A stretch of 6,628 nt of DNA from Rickettsia endosymbiont of Bryobia graminum (lineage in GTDB: Bacteria > Pseudomonadota > Alphaproteobacteria > Rickettsiales > Rickettsiaceae): assembly GCA_020881085.1 (NCBI GenBank), contig JAJIYR010000081.1, positions 1-6,628 on the forward strand. The letters run 5' to 3'. The position numbers were made by a program, and so were the translations under genes. Shown one piece after another: positions 1-6,551 of this stretch (its first letter is position 1; the number at the start of each line of letters is the position of its first letter). The notes beneath the pieces were generated by a model. It did not search any database. It was given only the letters and a program-made list of their open reading frames with translations, and was not told the origin of the DNA.

Positions 1-1
1 T

Positions 2-76
2 AATGAGTATATAAATAACCATACAGAAGCTCATAAACCAACTTCTATTTCTAACATTAGATTGGATAAGCTTTAG
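2..76 (+). CDS. Possible C-terminal end of an unidentified protein (5' partial)
   Basis: The frame starting at base 2 is open from the window edge and encodes 24 residues (NEYINNHTEAHK, then a tail ending in IRLDKL) before a TAG at 74-76. The other two plus frames meet stops within the first few codons. The composition (Asn, Lys and Ile rich with polar residues) is that of an ordinary rickettsial protein tail. The two hairpins at 89-141 follow 13 bases after the stop, which would fit a gene end. I do not recognise the protein, and 24 codons is short enough for an open frame to arise by chance in this sequence. The upstream part lies outside the window. Confidence 0.3.
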   Translation, partial: NEYINNHTEAHKPTSISNIRLDKL

Positions 77-88
77 CTTAAACTCTAC

Positions 89-103
89 GGCACTTCTAGT
101 GCC
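89..103. repeat. Small perfect hairpin, GGCACT-TCT-AGTGCC
   Basis: A perfect 6-bp inverted repeat with a 3-base loop, unusually GC-rich for this AT-rich window. It is the first of two consecutive stem-loops after the possible gene end at 76 and before the tnpA relic. It could be part of a subterminal structure of an IS200/IS605 element or part of a transcription terminator; there is no T-tract directly behind it. Confidence 0.6.
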
Positions 104-108
104 TACCA

Positions 109-141
109 TCAACCTACCGGCTCTCAGCCGGTAGTGGTTGA
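109..141. repeat. GC-rich hairpin with 9-bp perfect stem
   Basis: The arm CTACCGGCT (114-122) is followed by loop CTC (123-125) and the exact complement AGCCGGTAG (126-134). Outside it, TCAAC (109-113) can pair with GTTGA (137-141) across a two-base bulge, extending the stem to 14 bp. This is the most stable-looking structure in the window. A pyrimidine-rich stretch with TTTT (144-153) follows only after a gap, so a classical Rho-independent terminator is imperfect. A CCGGCT/AGCCGG hairpin followed by TGGTTGA resembles the terminal hairpins I associate with IS200/IS605 right ends; this comparison is from memory. The TAG that ends the minus-strand tnpA relic lies inside this stem. Confidence 0.6.
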
Positions 142-284
142 GATCTCTTTTCTATCTCTAAACATATTTCTCGTAATACTTGATCAACTGATACGTCAAA
201 CACTGCTCGGCGATATTTTGTTGGAAATACCATTTGATACAGCAGTATCGTAACATTATGACTTTTGTGTATATATTTGCTCAT
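114..284 (-). pseudogene. tnpA: IS200-like TnpA transposase, N-terminal fragment
   Basis: Read on the minus strand from ATG at 284, this 56-codon frame begins [11 protein letters not shown], continues with LLYQMVFPTKYRRAVFD and then VLREICLEIEKR. That is the typical start of IS200-type Y1 (HUH) transposases, which nick and rejoin single-stranded DNA at subterminal hairpins. Similarity ends at about residue 47, near base 144; the last residues (SQPLPAESR) are translated from the GC-rich hairpin, and the frame stops at 116-114. Full-length family members have roughly 140-150 residues, so the His-hydrophobe-His metal site and the catalytic Tyr are both missing. GGAGG lies just upstream of the ATG (290-286) but only one base away, unusually close. 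The frame lies antisense to the pccB upstream region and looks like a dead transposition scar. Confidence 0.8.
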
Positions 285-297
285 TCCTCCATATTAC

Positions 298-309
298 GCC
301 GCAAGTGGC
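298..309. repeat. Small imperfect hairpin upstream of the tnpA relic
   Basis: GCCGCAAGTGGC can fold with three outer G-C pairs, one mismatch and one inner pair around a two-base loop. It lies 13 bases upstream of the tnpA start on the minus strand, where IS200-type elements usually carry a left-end or leader hairpin. The stem is short, so chance is quite possible. Confidence 0.25.
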
Positions 310-381
310 CGGGAATATACCCAAAAGAGATTCAAAAAATTTCTACTATCTTTTCAGCATTTTATTATTATACTACCAAGG

Positions 382-387
382 TATAAT
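382..387 (+). promoter_or_regulatory. Candidate -10 box for pccB
   Basis: A perfect TATAAT lies 24 bases upstream of the pccB ATG at 412 and would place transcription start near 394, giving a leader of about 18 bases. No good -35 box is present at the right distance: TTTATT (361-366) matches TTGACA at about half the positions and has a 15-base spacer. In AT-rich DNA such hexamers are common, so the call depends mainly on position. A second option is TTGATA (234-239), a 17-base gap and TATGAC (257-262), inside the tnpA relic. Confidence 0.3.
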
Positions 388-411
388 TATAATGAAATAA
401 AATATCTGCAT

Positions 412-1953
412 ATGAGTCAACATATCATAAACTCTTCAGGATTATTAGATGAAAAGCGTAACAGCGCTAGGCAAGGTGGTGGACACGAGAGAATAGCTAC
501 GCAGCATAAAAAGGGTAAATTAACCGCCAGAGAAAGAATTGAAGCATTGTTAGATCCTGAAAGTTTTGAAGAAATAGGAATGTTTGTTGAGCATAGATGC
601 AGTAATTTCGGCATGAATAATAAAAAGTTTTTAGGAGATGGAGTTGTTACAGGGCAAGGTACTATAAATGGCAGGTTAGTCTTTGTATATAGTCAGGATT
701 TCACAATATTTGGCGGCTCTTTAGGTGAGTATCATGCTAAAAAAATATGTAATATACTTGATATGGCTTTAGCAGTTGGTGCCCCAGTAATTGGTATTAA
801 TGACTCGGGTGGAGCAAGAATTCAAGAAGGAGTTGATTCTCTTAGCGGTTATGGGGAAATATTTCAACGTAACGTTATAGCTTCCGGTATTATCCCGCAA
901 ATTACTCTGGTTATGGGTCCGTGTGCTGGTGGTGCTGTATATTCTCCAGCTTTAACAGATTTTATATTCATGATTAAGAATAATTCTTACATGTTTGTAA
1001 CAGGACCAGATGTAGTAAAAACAGTTACAGGAGAAAAGGTAACTCAAGAAAATCTTGGTGGTGCTCGTATGCATACTACCAAAAGTGGTGTCGTTGATTT
1101 GGCTTTTAAGAATGATATAGAGGCTCTTCTAGAAACTCGAAGATTTTTTAATTTCCTACCTCTGTCTAACCGTAGTTCATTACCTAATCGTCGTACTGAA
1201 GATCCAGCAGATCGTGTTGACATGTCTTTAAATACCTTAGTTCCAAGCAATCCTAATAAATCTTATGATATGAAGGAATTAATTGAGCGTATTGTTGATG
1301 AAGGAGAGTTTTTTGAGCTACAACCAGATTTCGCAAAAAATATAATCATTGGTTTTGGTTATATGGAAGGAAGGTCTATTGGTTTTGTTGCTAATCAACC
1401 ATTGCATTTAGCTGGTTGTTTAGACATTAATGCTTCAAGAAAGGCAGCAAGATTTATTCGTTTTTGTGATGCATTTAATATTCCAATAGTAACATTAGTA
1501 GATGTACCAGGGTTTTTGCCAGGAACTAATCAAGAGCATGATGGTATTATTAAACATGGTGCAAAGTTATTATATGCTTATGCTGAAGCAACTGTTCCAA
1601 AGATTACGGTAATTACTAGAAAAGCTTACGGTGGAGCTTATATAGTAATGAATTCTAAACATTTACGTGGGGATATTAATTTTGCTTGGGTTAATGCCGA
1701 AATTGCGGTGCTTGGAGCAGAAGCCGCAGCTGAAATAATATTTAGAGAAGAATGCAAAGATCCAGAACTAAAAAAGCAAAAAATTGCAGAATATAAAAAT
1801 GTCACGTCTCCATTTGTTGCTGCCTCTAGGGGTTATCTAGATGATATTATCAAGCCACAAAATACTAGATGGCGAATATGTAAGGCTCTAAATATTCTTG
1901 AAAACAAGAAAGTTGAATTACCATGGAAGAAGCATGATAATCTACCATTATAA
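412..1953 (+). CDS. pccB: Propionyl-CoA carboxylase beta subunit (carboxyltransferase)
   Basis: Moves the carboxyl group from carboxybiotin on PccA to an acyl-CoA, by homology propionyl-CoA to (S)-methylmalonyl-CoA, in the cytoplasm. The 513 residues match the usual length. The N-terminal crotonase-like half carries [16 protein letters not shown] (about 34-49), MFVEHRC (57-63), [13 protein letters not shown] (94-106), [11 protein letters not shown] (130-140) and the oxyanion loop [16 protein letters not shown] (169-184). The C-terminal half carries [23 protein letters not shown] (from 336), [10 protein letters not shown] (363-372), [10 protein letters not shown] (401-410), and it ends [10 protein letters not shown], as PccB proteins do. 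The match is near colinear with remembered human PCCB. I start at ATG 412 (MSQHIIN) because the family begins shortly before [12 protein letters not shown]. The frame stays open back to a TTG at 265, but that stretch lies antisense to a transposase relic and has no similarity to PccB. No clear Shine-Dalgarno is seen. Ile411 replaces the Asp usual at the specificity position (see findings). pccA follows after 229 bases. Confidence 0.96.
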   Translation: MSQHIINSSGLLDEKRNSARQGGGHERIATQHKKGKLTARERIEALLDPESFEEIGMFVEHRCSNFGMNNKKFLGDGVVTGQGTINGRLVFVYSQDFTIFGGSLGEYHAKKICNILDMALAVGAPVIGINDSGGARIQEGVDSLSGYGEIFQRNVIASGIIPQITLVMGPCAGGAVYSPALTDFIFMIKNNSYMFVTGPDVVKTVTGEKVTQENLGGARMHTTKSGVVDLAFKNDIEALLETRRFFNFLPLSNRSSLPNRRTEDPADRVDMSLNTLVPSNPNKSYDMKELIERIVDEGEFFELQPDFAKNIIIGFGYMEGRSIGFVANQPLHLAGCLDINASRKAARFIRFCDAFNIPIVTLVDVPGFLPGTNQEHDGIIKHGAKLLYAYAEATVPKITVITRKAYGGAYIVMNSKHLRGDINFAWVNAEIAVLGAEAAAEIIFREECKDPELKKQKIAEYKNVTSPFVAASRGYLDDIIKPQNTRWRICKALNILENKKVELPWKKHDNLPL

Positions 1954-2182
1954 GAGACAGAAGCTATTTTTTATTAGTAAGTATAGATGTATATAGAAAT
2001 CACTATGTCAAGCCAATATAATTAGTGTGATTACCTAGGAAATATCTTAATAACATATTCATTTAAGGTATTTATTACTGGATTATAACACTGATTTGCT
2101 TTCAACAACGCAGCTTGTCATGATTAAATCTATATTTAAGTTAGCAATACCTGAAAAATTAATTGATTAAATATGAGATTCT
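1954..2182. other. Gene-free spacer between pccB and pccA
   Basis: These 229 bases hold no supported gene. I see no strong terminator hairpin behind pccB and no convincing promoter; TATAAC at 2084-2089 with TTTAAG at 2062-2067 (16-base gap) is weak. A frame ending at 2170 contains a 16-residue peptide beginning MIKSIFK at ATG 2120, whose first codons resemble the start of pccA. The spacer is long for a two-subunit enzyme operon and may be eroded coding or repeat DNA. Confidence 0.5.
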
Positions 2183-4180
2183 ATGATTAAACCTTTGTTT
2201 GATAAAGTTTTAATAGCTAATCGTGGTGAAATAGCTTTAAGAATAATGAGAACGCTAAGAAAGATGGGGATAAAATCAGTTGCAGTATATTCTGAAGCTG
2301 ATACATATTCAATGCATGTGCAATATGCAGATGAGGCATATTATATAGGTAACTCGCCAGCTACAGAAAGCTATTTATCAATAAAAAACATTGTTAACGC
2401 TATTAGGTCAAGTGGTGCAAACGCTGTGCATCCAGGTTATGGATTTTTATCAGAAAATGCAAATTTTGCCAATATTTTAAAGAGAGAAGGTGTTACTTTA
2501 ATAGGGCCAAACGCTGCTGCTATTAAGAAAATGGGTGATAAAATTGAAGCAAAGAAAGTTGCGATAGAAGCAGGGGTAACTACAGTTCCGGGTTACGTTG
2601 GTACTATTGCCAATATAGATCAAGCGGTTGAAATTGCAGAAAAAATAGGATTCCCAGTTATAGTGAAAGCTGCGGCAGGTGGCGGTGGTCGAGGAATGAG
2701 AGTAGTAAAGAATTCTAAGGAAATGGCAAATGCCTTTGAATCAGCTAAACTTGAGGCAGTAAATACTTTTAGTGATGGCAGATTATTTATTGAAAAATTG
2801 ATTGTAAAACCAAGGCATATCGAAATACAGTTGCTTGCCGATCAATATGGCAAAAGTGTTTGTCTTGGTGAGCGTGAATGTTCAATTCAACGTTATCATC
2901 AAAAAGTAATAGAAGAAGCTCCTAGCTCATTTATTACTGAAGAGATAAGACAAAAAATGTATCAACAGACAGTATCTTTAGCTAGCAAGGTTGGTTATTA
3001 TTCAGCAGGGACTGTTGAGTTTATGGTTGATCAAGAGATGAATTTTTATTTCCTTGAAATGAATACTAGATTGCAAGTTGAGCACCCAGTAACTGAACTA
3101 ATTACAGGTATTGATATAGTAGAAGAAATGGTAAAAATTGCTGCTGAAAAAAAATTATCATTTTCGCAAGATGATATAAAATTGAAGGGGCATGCGTTTG
3201 AGTCAAGAATTTGTGCTGAAGATCCAAAGCGTGGATTTTTACCTTCCAGTGGTAGAATTACAGAATACTCAGAGCCTCCTAGAAATGCTAATATTCGCGT
3301 TGATACTGGTTTAGGACTAGGTGGAGAAGTAAGTATGTTTTACGATCCTATGATTGCTAAGTTATGTACTTATGGTGAAACTAGAGAGCAAGCTATCGAA
3401 GTTATGCGATCCGCTTTGAGTTCTTATATAATCCGGGGTATTTCACATAATATTAGCTTTTTAGAAGCGCTAATATCTAATCCTCGTTTTATAGCAGGTG
3501 ATATAAATACCTCGTTTATTGAAGAAGAATATCCAGGAGGATTTTCTGGAGCAAGTTTAACTTCCGATATTACAAAAATATTTTTAGCTACAGCAATTTT
3601 TATTTATATGGCAGAGCAGAAGAGAGCGGCATTAATCTCTGGACAAATGGTCGATCAAGCTCATAAAATTGGTACAAGATGGGTTGTGTCAATAGATGAA
3701 AATTTATTTCCAATTTTAATTAAATCAGTAGATAATGGTTATAATATTAGACAGGAAAATGATAGGATTAATATACGTAGTAACTGGAATTTAGGTAGTA
3801 GGCTTTTTTCTTGTGTAGTAAATGGTACTAAAGCTAATGTAAAAATTGAAAATATTGCAACAGGTTATATATTGTCCCATTCAGGCATTAGCGTTCAAGC
3901 ATTTGTTCGTTCTCCAAGAATGTCCGAGTTAGAAGCTATGATGATTACTAAATCTGTTAAAGAGGAGCAGGCTGAGCTTTTAGCGCCACTGGCGGGACAG
4001 ATTATTGCAATTAAAGTTAAAGAAGGTAGTGAAGTAGTAATAGGTCAAGAGATTATAGTTCTCACAGCTATGAAGATGGAAAATATAATTCTTGCTGAAC
4101 GTACTGGTAAAATTGCTAAAATATTGGTTAAAGAAAAAGAGCAGGTAGTTAGTGGGCAAGTATTATTGGAATTTGCCTAG
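2183..4180 (+). CDS. pccA: Propionyl-CoA carboxylase alpha subunit (biotin carboxylase and biotin carrier)
   Basis: Carboxylates its own covalently bound biotin with ATP and bicarbonate and presents it to PccB. The 665 residues match the usual length. The biotin carboxylase domain (about 1-450) begins with KVLIANRGEIALRI (8-21), then HPGYGFLSEN (83-92) and the glycine-rich ATP loop GGGGRGM (166-172). Residues matching E. coli AccC catalytic positions are Lys162, His212, Glu279, Glu292, Asn294, Arg296 and Arg342, within VEF (279 region), LEMNTRLQVEHP (291-302) and SRICAEDP (341-348). A less conserved linking domain, as in PCC alpha, covers about 500-590. The C-terminal biotinyl domain (about 597-665) carries LTAMKMEN (627-634), with Lys631 the expected biotinylation site; Thr628 stands where most relatives have Glu. 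ATG 2183 fits the family N-terminus; GAG at 2175-2177 is a weak ribosome site. The domain order and the pccB neighbour favour PCC alpha over 3-methylcrotonyl-CoA carboxylase alpha. Confidence 0.95.
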   Translation: MIKPLFDKVLIANRGEIALRIMRTLRKMGIKSVAVYSEADTYSMHVQYADEAYYIGNSPATESYLSIKNIVNAIRSSGANAVHPGYGFLSENANFANILKREGVTLIGPNAAAIKKMGDKIEAKKVAIEAGVTTVPGYVGTIANIDQAVEIAEKIGFPVIVKAAAGGGGRGMRVVKNSKEMANAFESAKLEAVNTFSDGRLFIEKLIVKPRHIEIQLLADQYGKSVCLGERECSIQRYHQKVIEEAPSSFITEEIRQKMYQQTVSLASKVGYYSAGTVEFMVDQEMNFYFLEMNTRLQVEHPVTELITGIDIVEEMVKIAAEKKLSFSQDDIKLKGHAFESRICAEDPKRGFLPSSGRITEYSEPPRNANIRVDTGLGLGGEVSMFYDPMIAKLCTYGETREQAIEVMRSALSSYIIRGISHNISFLEALISNPRFIAGDINTSFIEEEYPGGFSGASLTSDITKIFLATAIFIYMAEQKRAALISGQMVDQAHKIGTRWVVSIDENLFPILIKSVDNGYNIRQENDRINIRSNWNLGSRLFSCVVNGTKANVKIENIATGYILSHSGISVQAFVRSPRMSELEAMMITKSVKEEQAELLAPLAGQIIAIKVKEGSEVVIGQEIIVLTAMKMENIILAERTGKIAKILVKEKEQVVSGQVLLEFA

Positions 4181-4290
4181 ATTATCTCGTAACTTAAAGA
4201 ACTGATATCATAATTGTTTGCATTTAGTATGTTGCGATTAAACGTTGTATTACGACTAGCTTTTCTTTAAATGTAATCTCATATTTTTCA

Positions 4291-4318
4291 TTTACAAGCC
4301 TAGCTATTTTGGTAAAAT
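4291..4318 (+). promoter_or_regulatory. Candidate sigma70-type promoter for the NtrY-like kinase
   Basis: TTTACA (4291-4296) and TAAAAT (4313-4318) each match the consensus hexamers at five of six positions, with a 16-base spacer. Transcription would start near 4325, about 17 bases before the kinase ATG at 4342. The position inside the 161-base gap after pccA suggests the kinase has its own promoter. AT-rich sequence makes false matches common. Confidence 0.4.
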
Positions 4319-4341
4319 TCACTAATAATTAAAATAATAAT

Positions 4342-6168
4342 ATGTTAAATTATTATCGGGGATTTAAGAGATACTTTAATAGTAGGAGAATGTTATTTAT
4401 CCTAATGATAATAGCTATAATATTAGTGAGCCTTACTTATTATACTATAGCTGTTGATTCTAAGTCTCTGGGACCAGACCCCAGTAGAGTGATAGGGTTA
4501 ATACTTGTAGATCTTGTTGTAATTTTATTCCTTGGCATTTTATTATCTCGCAGGTTTTTAAGAGATTTTATAATCAGGGGGAAAAAGCAAGAAGCTTCAA
4601 AATTACAAAATCGTATTGTCATTGCTTTTAGTTTAGTTACAGCGATTCCGACTATTATAGTTTCAGTTTTTTCTGCATATTTTTTTAACTTTGGTATTCA
4701 ATCTTGGTTTGATAAGAAAATTACTGCAGTATTAGATCAATCAATAATTGTAGCAGAATCTTATATAGATGAGCATAGACTACAACTCCGCGAAACAGCA
4801 TTATCTGTTTCTACGGATTTAGGTGGTATGTATTATGATCTAGTGCATAATCCAGCTTTATTTAATAAGGTATTAAATGATGAAGCTGAAATGCGTTCTC
4901 TGGAGGAAGCTATAATTTTACATAAGCCTACTAATACTATTATTGCTAATACATTTTTAAGTTTTGCTATTTCATTTTCTAGTATACCGGAACATTTGAT
5001 GCAGAAAGCAAGCGCTGGAGAGATAGTTGAAATAAAATCGGATCCAACAAAACTTAGAATGCTTATCAAACTTCAAGACCATAATGATGCTTATTTACTA
5101 GTAGGTAGGTTAATTGATGATAAAATTATAGATCATATAGATAAAACTAATGGAGCTGCTGCGGAGTATTATCGACTTAAGAAGCATATATCTAGTATGC
5201 AAATTAAGTTTTCGATAGCTTTTATTTTTATTGCTCTATTATTATTACTTATTGCAATAAGTTGGGGGATGGTTTTTGCTGCAAAAATAGTCAACCCTAT
5301 TAGGAAGTTAGTATTTGCTACTGAAAAAATAAAAGCAGGAAACTTAAGTATTCGAGTACCAGAAAATCATGTGAATAAAGATGAAATAAGTGTTTTATCA
5401 TCTGCTTTTAATATAATGGTTCAGCAAATTGAACGACAACAAAGAGATTTAGTAATAGCGCAAAGGGCTCTAGCTTGGTCTGATGTAGCAAGAAAAGTGG
5501 CGCATGAAATAAAAAATCCTCTTACGCCAATTCATCTTGCCTCAGAAAGATTGCTAAGGAAATTTGAGGGGCAAGTTGAGGACAAAGAGGGGTTTAATAA
5601 ATATATCCAGATGATTATGCGTCATACCGAGGATATTAAGAAAATCATTTCTGAATTTGTTAATTTTGCTAGATTGCCAGCACCGGTATTTTCTGAGTGT
5701 GATTTAGTTGCTTTAATTAGGAACATGGTAGATTCACGTAAATTAATTAATGACAAGATCTTATATAACTTTACAACTACTAATGAATCTATAGATTTCA
5801 TATGTGATATAACGCAAATTAATCAAATTATGGTTAATTTGCTAAAAAATTCAGAAGAGTCTATTAGTATGACTAGATCAAAACTTGGTATTATTAATAC
5901 TTATATTAATAAATCTAACAATCAAGTTACTATTACTGTTAGTGATAATGGAGTAGGTTTTCCAGCTAATTTAATTAGCAAGGCAACAGAGGCTTATATT
6001 ACTACTAGGTCTAAAGGTACTGGTTTAGGATTAGCTATTATCAAGAAAATAGCTCAAGATCATGCTGCTGTATTAGATTTAGCTAATAAACCTGAAGGTG
6101 GGGCAGTAGTTAGTGTAACGTTCGTTCTAGATGATTTGCGTTCAAAGCTTAAAGAGTCCTCAAAATAG
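4342..6168 (+). CDS. NtrY-like membrane sensor histidine kinase
   Basis: A two-component sensor kinase expected in the inner membrane that autophosphorylates on His and passes phosphate to a response regulator (NtrX in the classical pair), which is not in the window. Four hydrophobic segments are visible at about 17-36, 49-69, 92-115 and 288-314. The loop between the last two (about 116-287) is the likely external sensing region. Then come a HAMP-like linker (about 315-367, IVNPIRKLVFATEKI), the dimerisation/phosphoacceptor helix with H-box VARKVAHEIKNPLTPI (His388), the N-box with NLLKNSEESI (Asn503), the G1 box DNGVGF (535-540) and the G2 box GTGLGLA (559-565). All key residues are present, so it looks active. 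At 608 residues it is shorter than classical NtrY (over 700), and HAMP runs almost straight into the His helix with no room for a PAS domain. It closely resembles the NtrY-like kinase I remember from Rickettsia. ATG 4342 lacks a clear Shine-Dalgarno but fits the family start. Confidence 0.93.
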   Translation: MLNYYRGFKRYFNSRRMLFILMIIAIILVSLTYYTIAVDSKSLGPDPSRVIGLILVDLVVILFLGILLSRRFLRDFIIRGKKQEASKLQNRIVIAFSLVTAIPTIIVSVFSAYFFNFGIQSWFDKKITAVLDQSIIVAESYIDEHRLQLRETALSVSTDLGGMYYDLVHNPALFNKVLNDEAEMRSLEEAIILHKPTNTIIANTFLSFAISFSSIPEHLMQKASAGEIVEIKSDPTKLRMLIKLQDHNDAYLLVGRLIDDKIIDHIDKTNGAAAEYYRLKKHISSMQIKFSIAFIFIALLLLLIAISWGMVFAAKIVNPIRKLVFATEKIKAGNLSIRVPENHVNKDEISVLSSAFNIMVQQIERQQRDLVIAQRALAWSDVARKVAHEIKNPLTPIHLASERLLRKFEGQVEDKEGFNKYIQMIMRHTEDIKKIISEFVNFARLPAPVFSECDLVALIRNMVDSRKLINDKILYNFTTTNESIDFICDITQINQIMVNLLKNSEESISMTRSKLGIINTYINKSNNQVTITVSDNGVGFPANLISKATEAYITTRSKGTGLGLAIIKKIAQDHAAVLDLANKPEGGAVVSVTFVLDDLRSKLKESSK

Positions 6169-6173
6169 TATAG

Positions 6174-6487
6174 TTGCTTTACTGGCATATATTTTCTTAT
6201 GTATTATTAAAAACTGGTATGTCAAGCCAAGAGAAAAAAGTTACTGATAACTTTTTTAGTATTCCTGATAAGCAAGAAAAATTACCAGGAAATATCTATG
6301 ATGCAATAAGATATTTTAAAAATAGTAATAGTATTAAGGGCAAGGAAAGGATCTTCATACAAAATATTTAGACCTTAAAGAAAAGGTTTCTAATATATGT
6401 CCTAAGGAGCTGGGTAATATAATTAAGATCGAAGAAGTTATATACTATCATGAAGTTACGAATCAGTTTTTATGGAATAAGTTCTAG
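6174..6487 (+). pseudogene. Frameshifted C-terminal remnant, probably of a glutamine synthetase
   Basis: Two plus-strand frames join into one protein-like stretch. The first (6174 to about 6340) reads YVLLKTGM, then EKKVTDNFF and KLPGNIYDAIRYFKNSNSIK. The second (about 6338 to the TAG at 6485-6487) reads GKDLHTKYLDLKEKV and ends EVTNQFLWNKF. The pattern matches the C-terminal part of glutamine synthetases: a small-residue helix ending in AG(L/M), an EKK segment, then LPxSLxEALxxF and a final YLxLKxxE helix; the last 30 or so residues fit less well. The join near 6338-6350 needs a -1 shift, as if one base were lost. The catalytic bulk of a normal enzyme (some 330 or more residues) is absent because the kinase gene ends at 6168. 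No ribosome site or good start precedes it; I therefore call decay rather than a 65-residue gene. The assignment is from memory of the family, not an alignment. Confidence 0.5.
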
Positions 6488-6551
6488 ATATATACTGTTC
6501 ATAAATGAAGGGTTGCAAAGATAGGAGAGCTATTGTAGAGTTTAGGACATT

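Larger units (their letters stand above)
89..311 (-). mobile_element. Putative relic of an IS200/IS605-family insertion sequence
   Basis: The interval groups a truncated minus-strand tnpA (114-284), two hairpins downstream of it (89-103, 109-141) and a small imperfect hairpin upstream of it (298-309). Families that transpose as single strands with a Y1 HUH transposase carry subterminal hairpins rather than terminal inverted repeats, and this layout fits an internally deleted copy that keeps its left end, the start of tnpA and its right end. The exact element ends and the target tetra- or pentanucleotide cannot be fixed from one copy. It would be immobile by itself, since the catalytic part of TnpA is gone. 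The low-coordinate hairpins could instead belong to the neighbouring gene. Confidence 0.35.

Noticed and set aside
2..76. The partial frame at the left edge as the C-terminus of a TnpB protein from the same IS605-like element
   Set aside because: The residues do not match the typical TnpB zinc-finger or C-terminal region, so it is kept only as an unidentified possible gene end.
180..187. Short palindromes TTGATCAA (180-187) and GAGATCTC (140-147) as possible operators
   Set aside because: Both are only 8 bases, stand alone, and fall in or beside the coding part of the tnpA relic; nothing supports a regulatory role.
265..411. An N-terminal extension of PccB starting at TTG 265
   Set aside because: The 49 extra residues do not resemble any PccB, the region lies largely antisense to the tnpA relic and its upstream hairpin, and ATG 412 gives the normal family length.
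417..614. Minus-strand open frames inside pccB and the kinase gene (417-614, 1044-1250, 4440-4622, 4833-5069)
   Set aside because: They lie fully antisense to strongly conserved coding sequence, have no recognisable motifs or ribosome sites, and look like shadows of those genes.
2004..6230. The 13-base repeat TATGTCAAGCCAA at 2004-2016 and 6218-6230
   Set aside because: The match does not extend beyond 13 bases on either side, and in an AT-rich window of this size about one such match is expected by chance.
6174..6371. A self-standing 65-residue protein after the kinase
   Set aside because: It begins at a TTG without a ribosome site, its end falls where similarity continues in another frame, and the joined frames read as a decayed larger gene.
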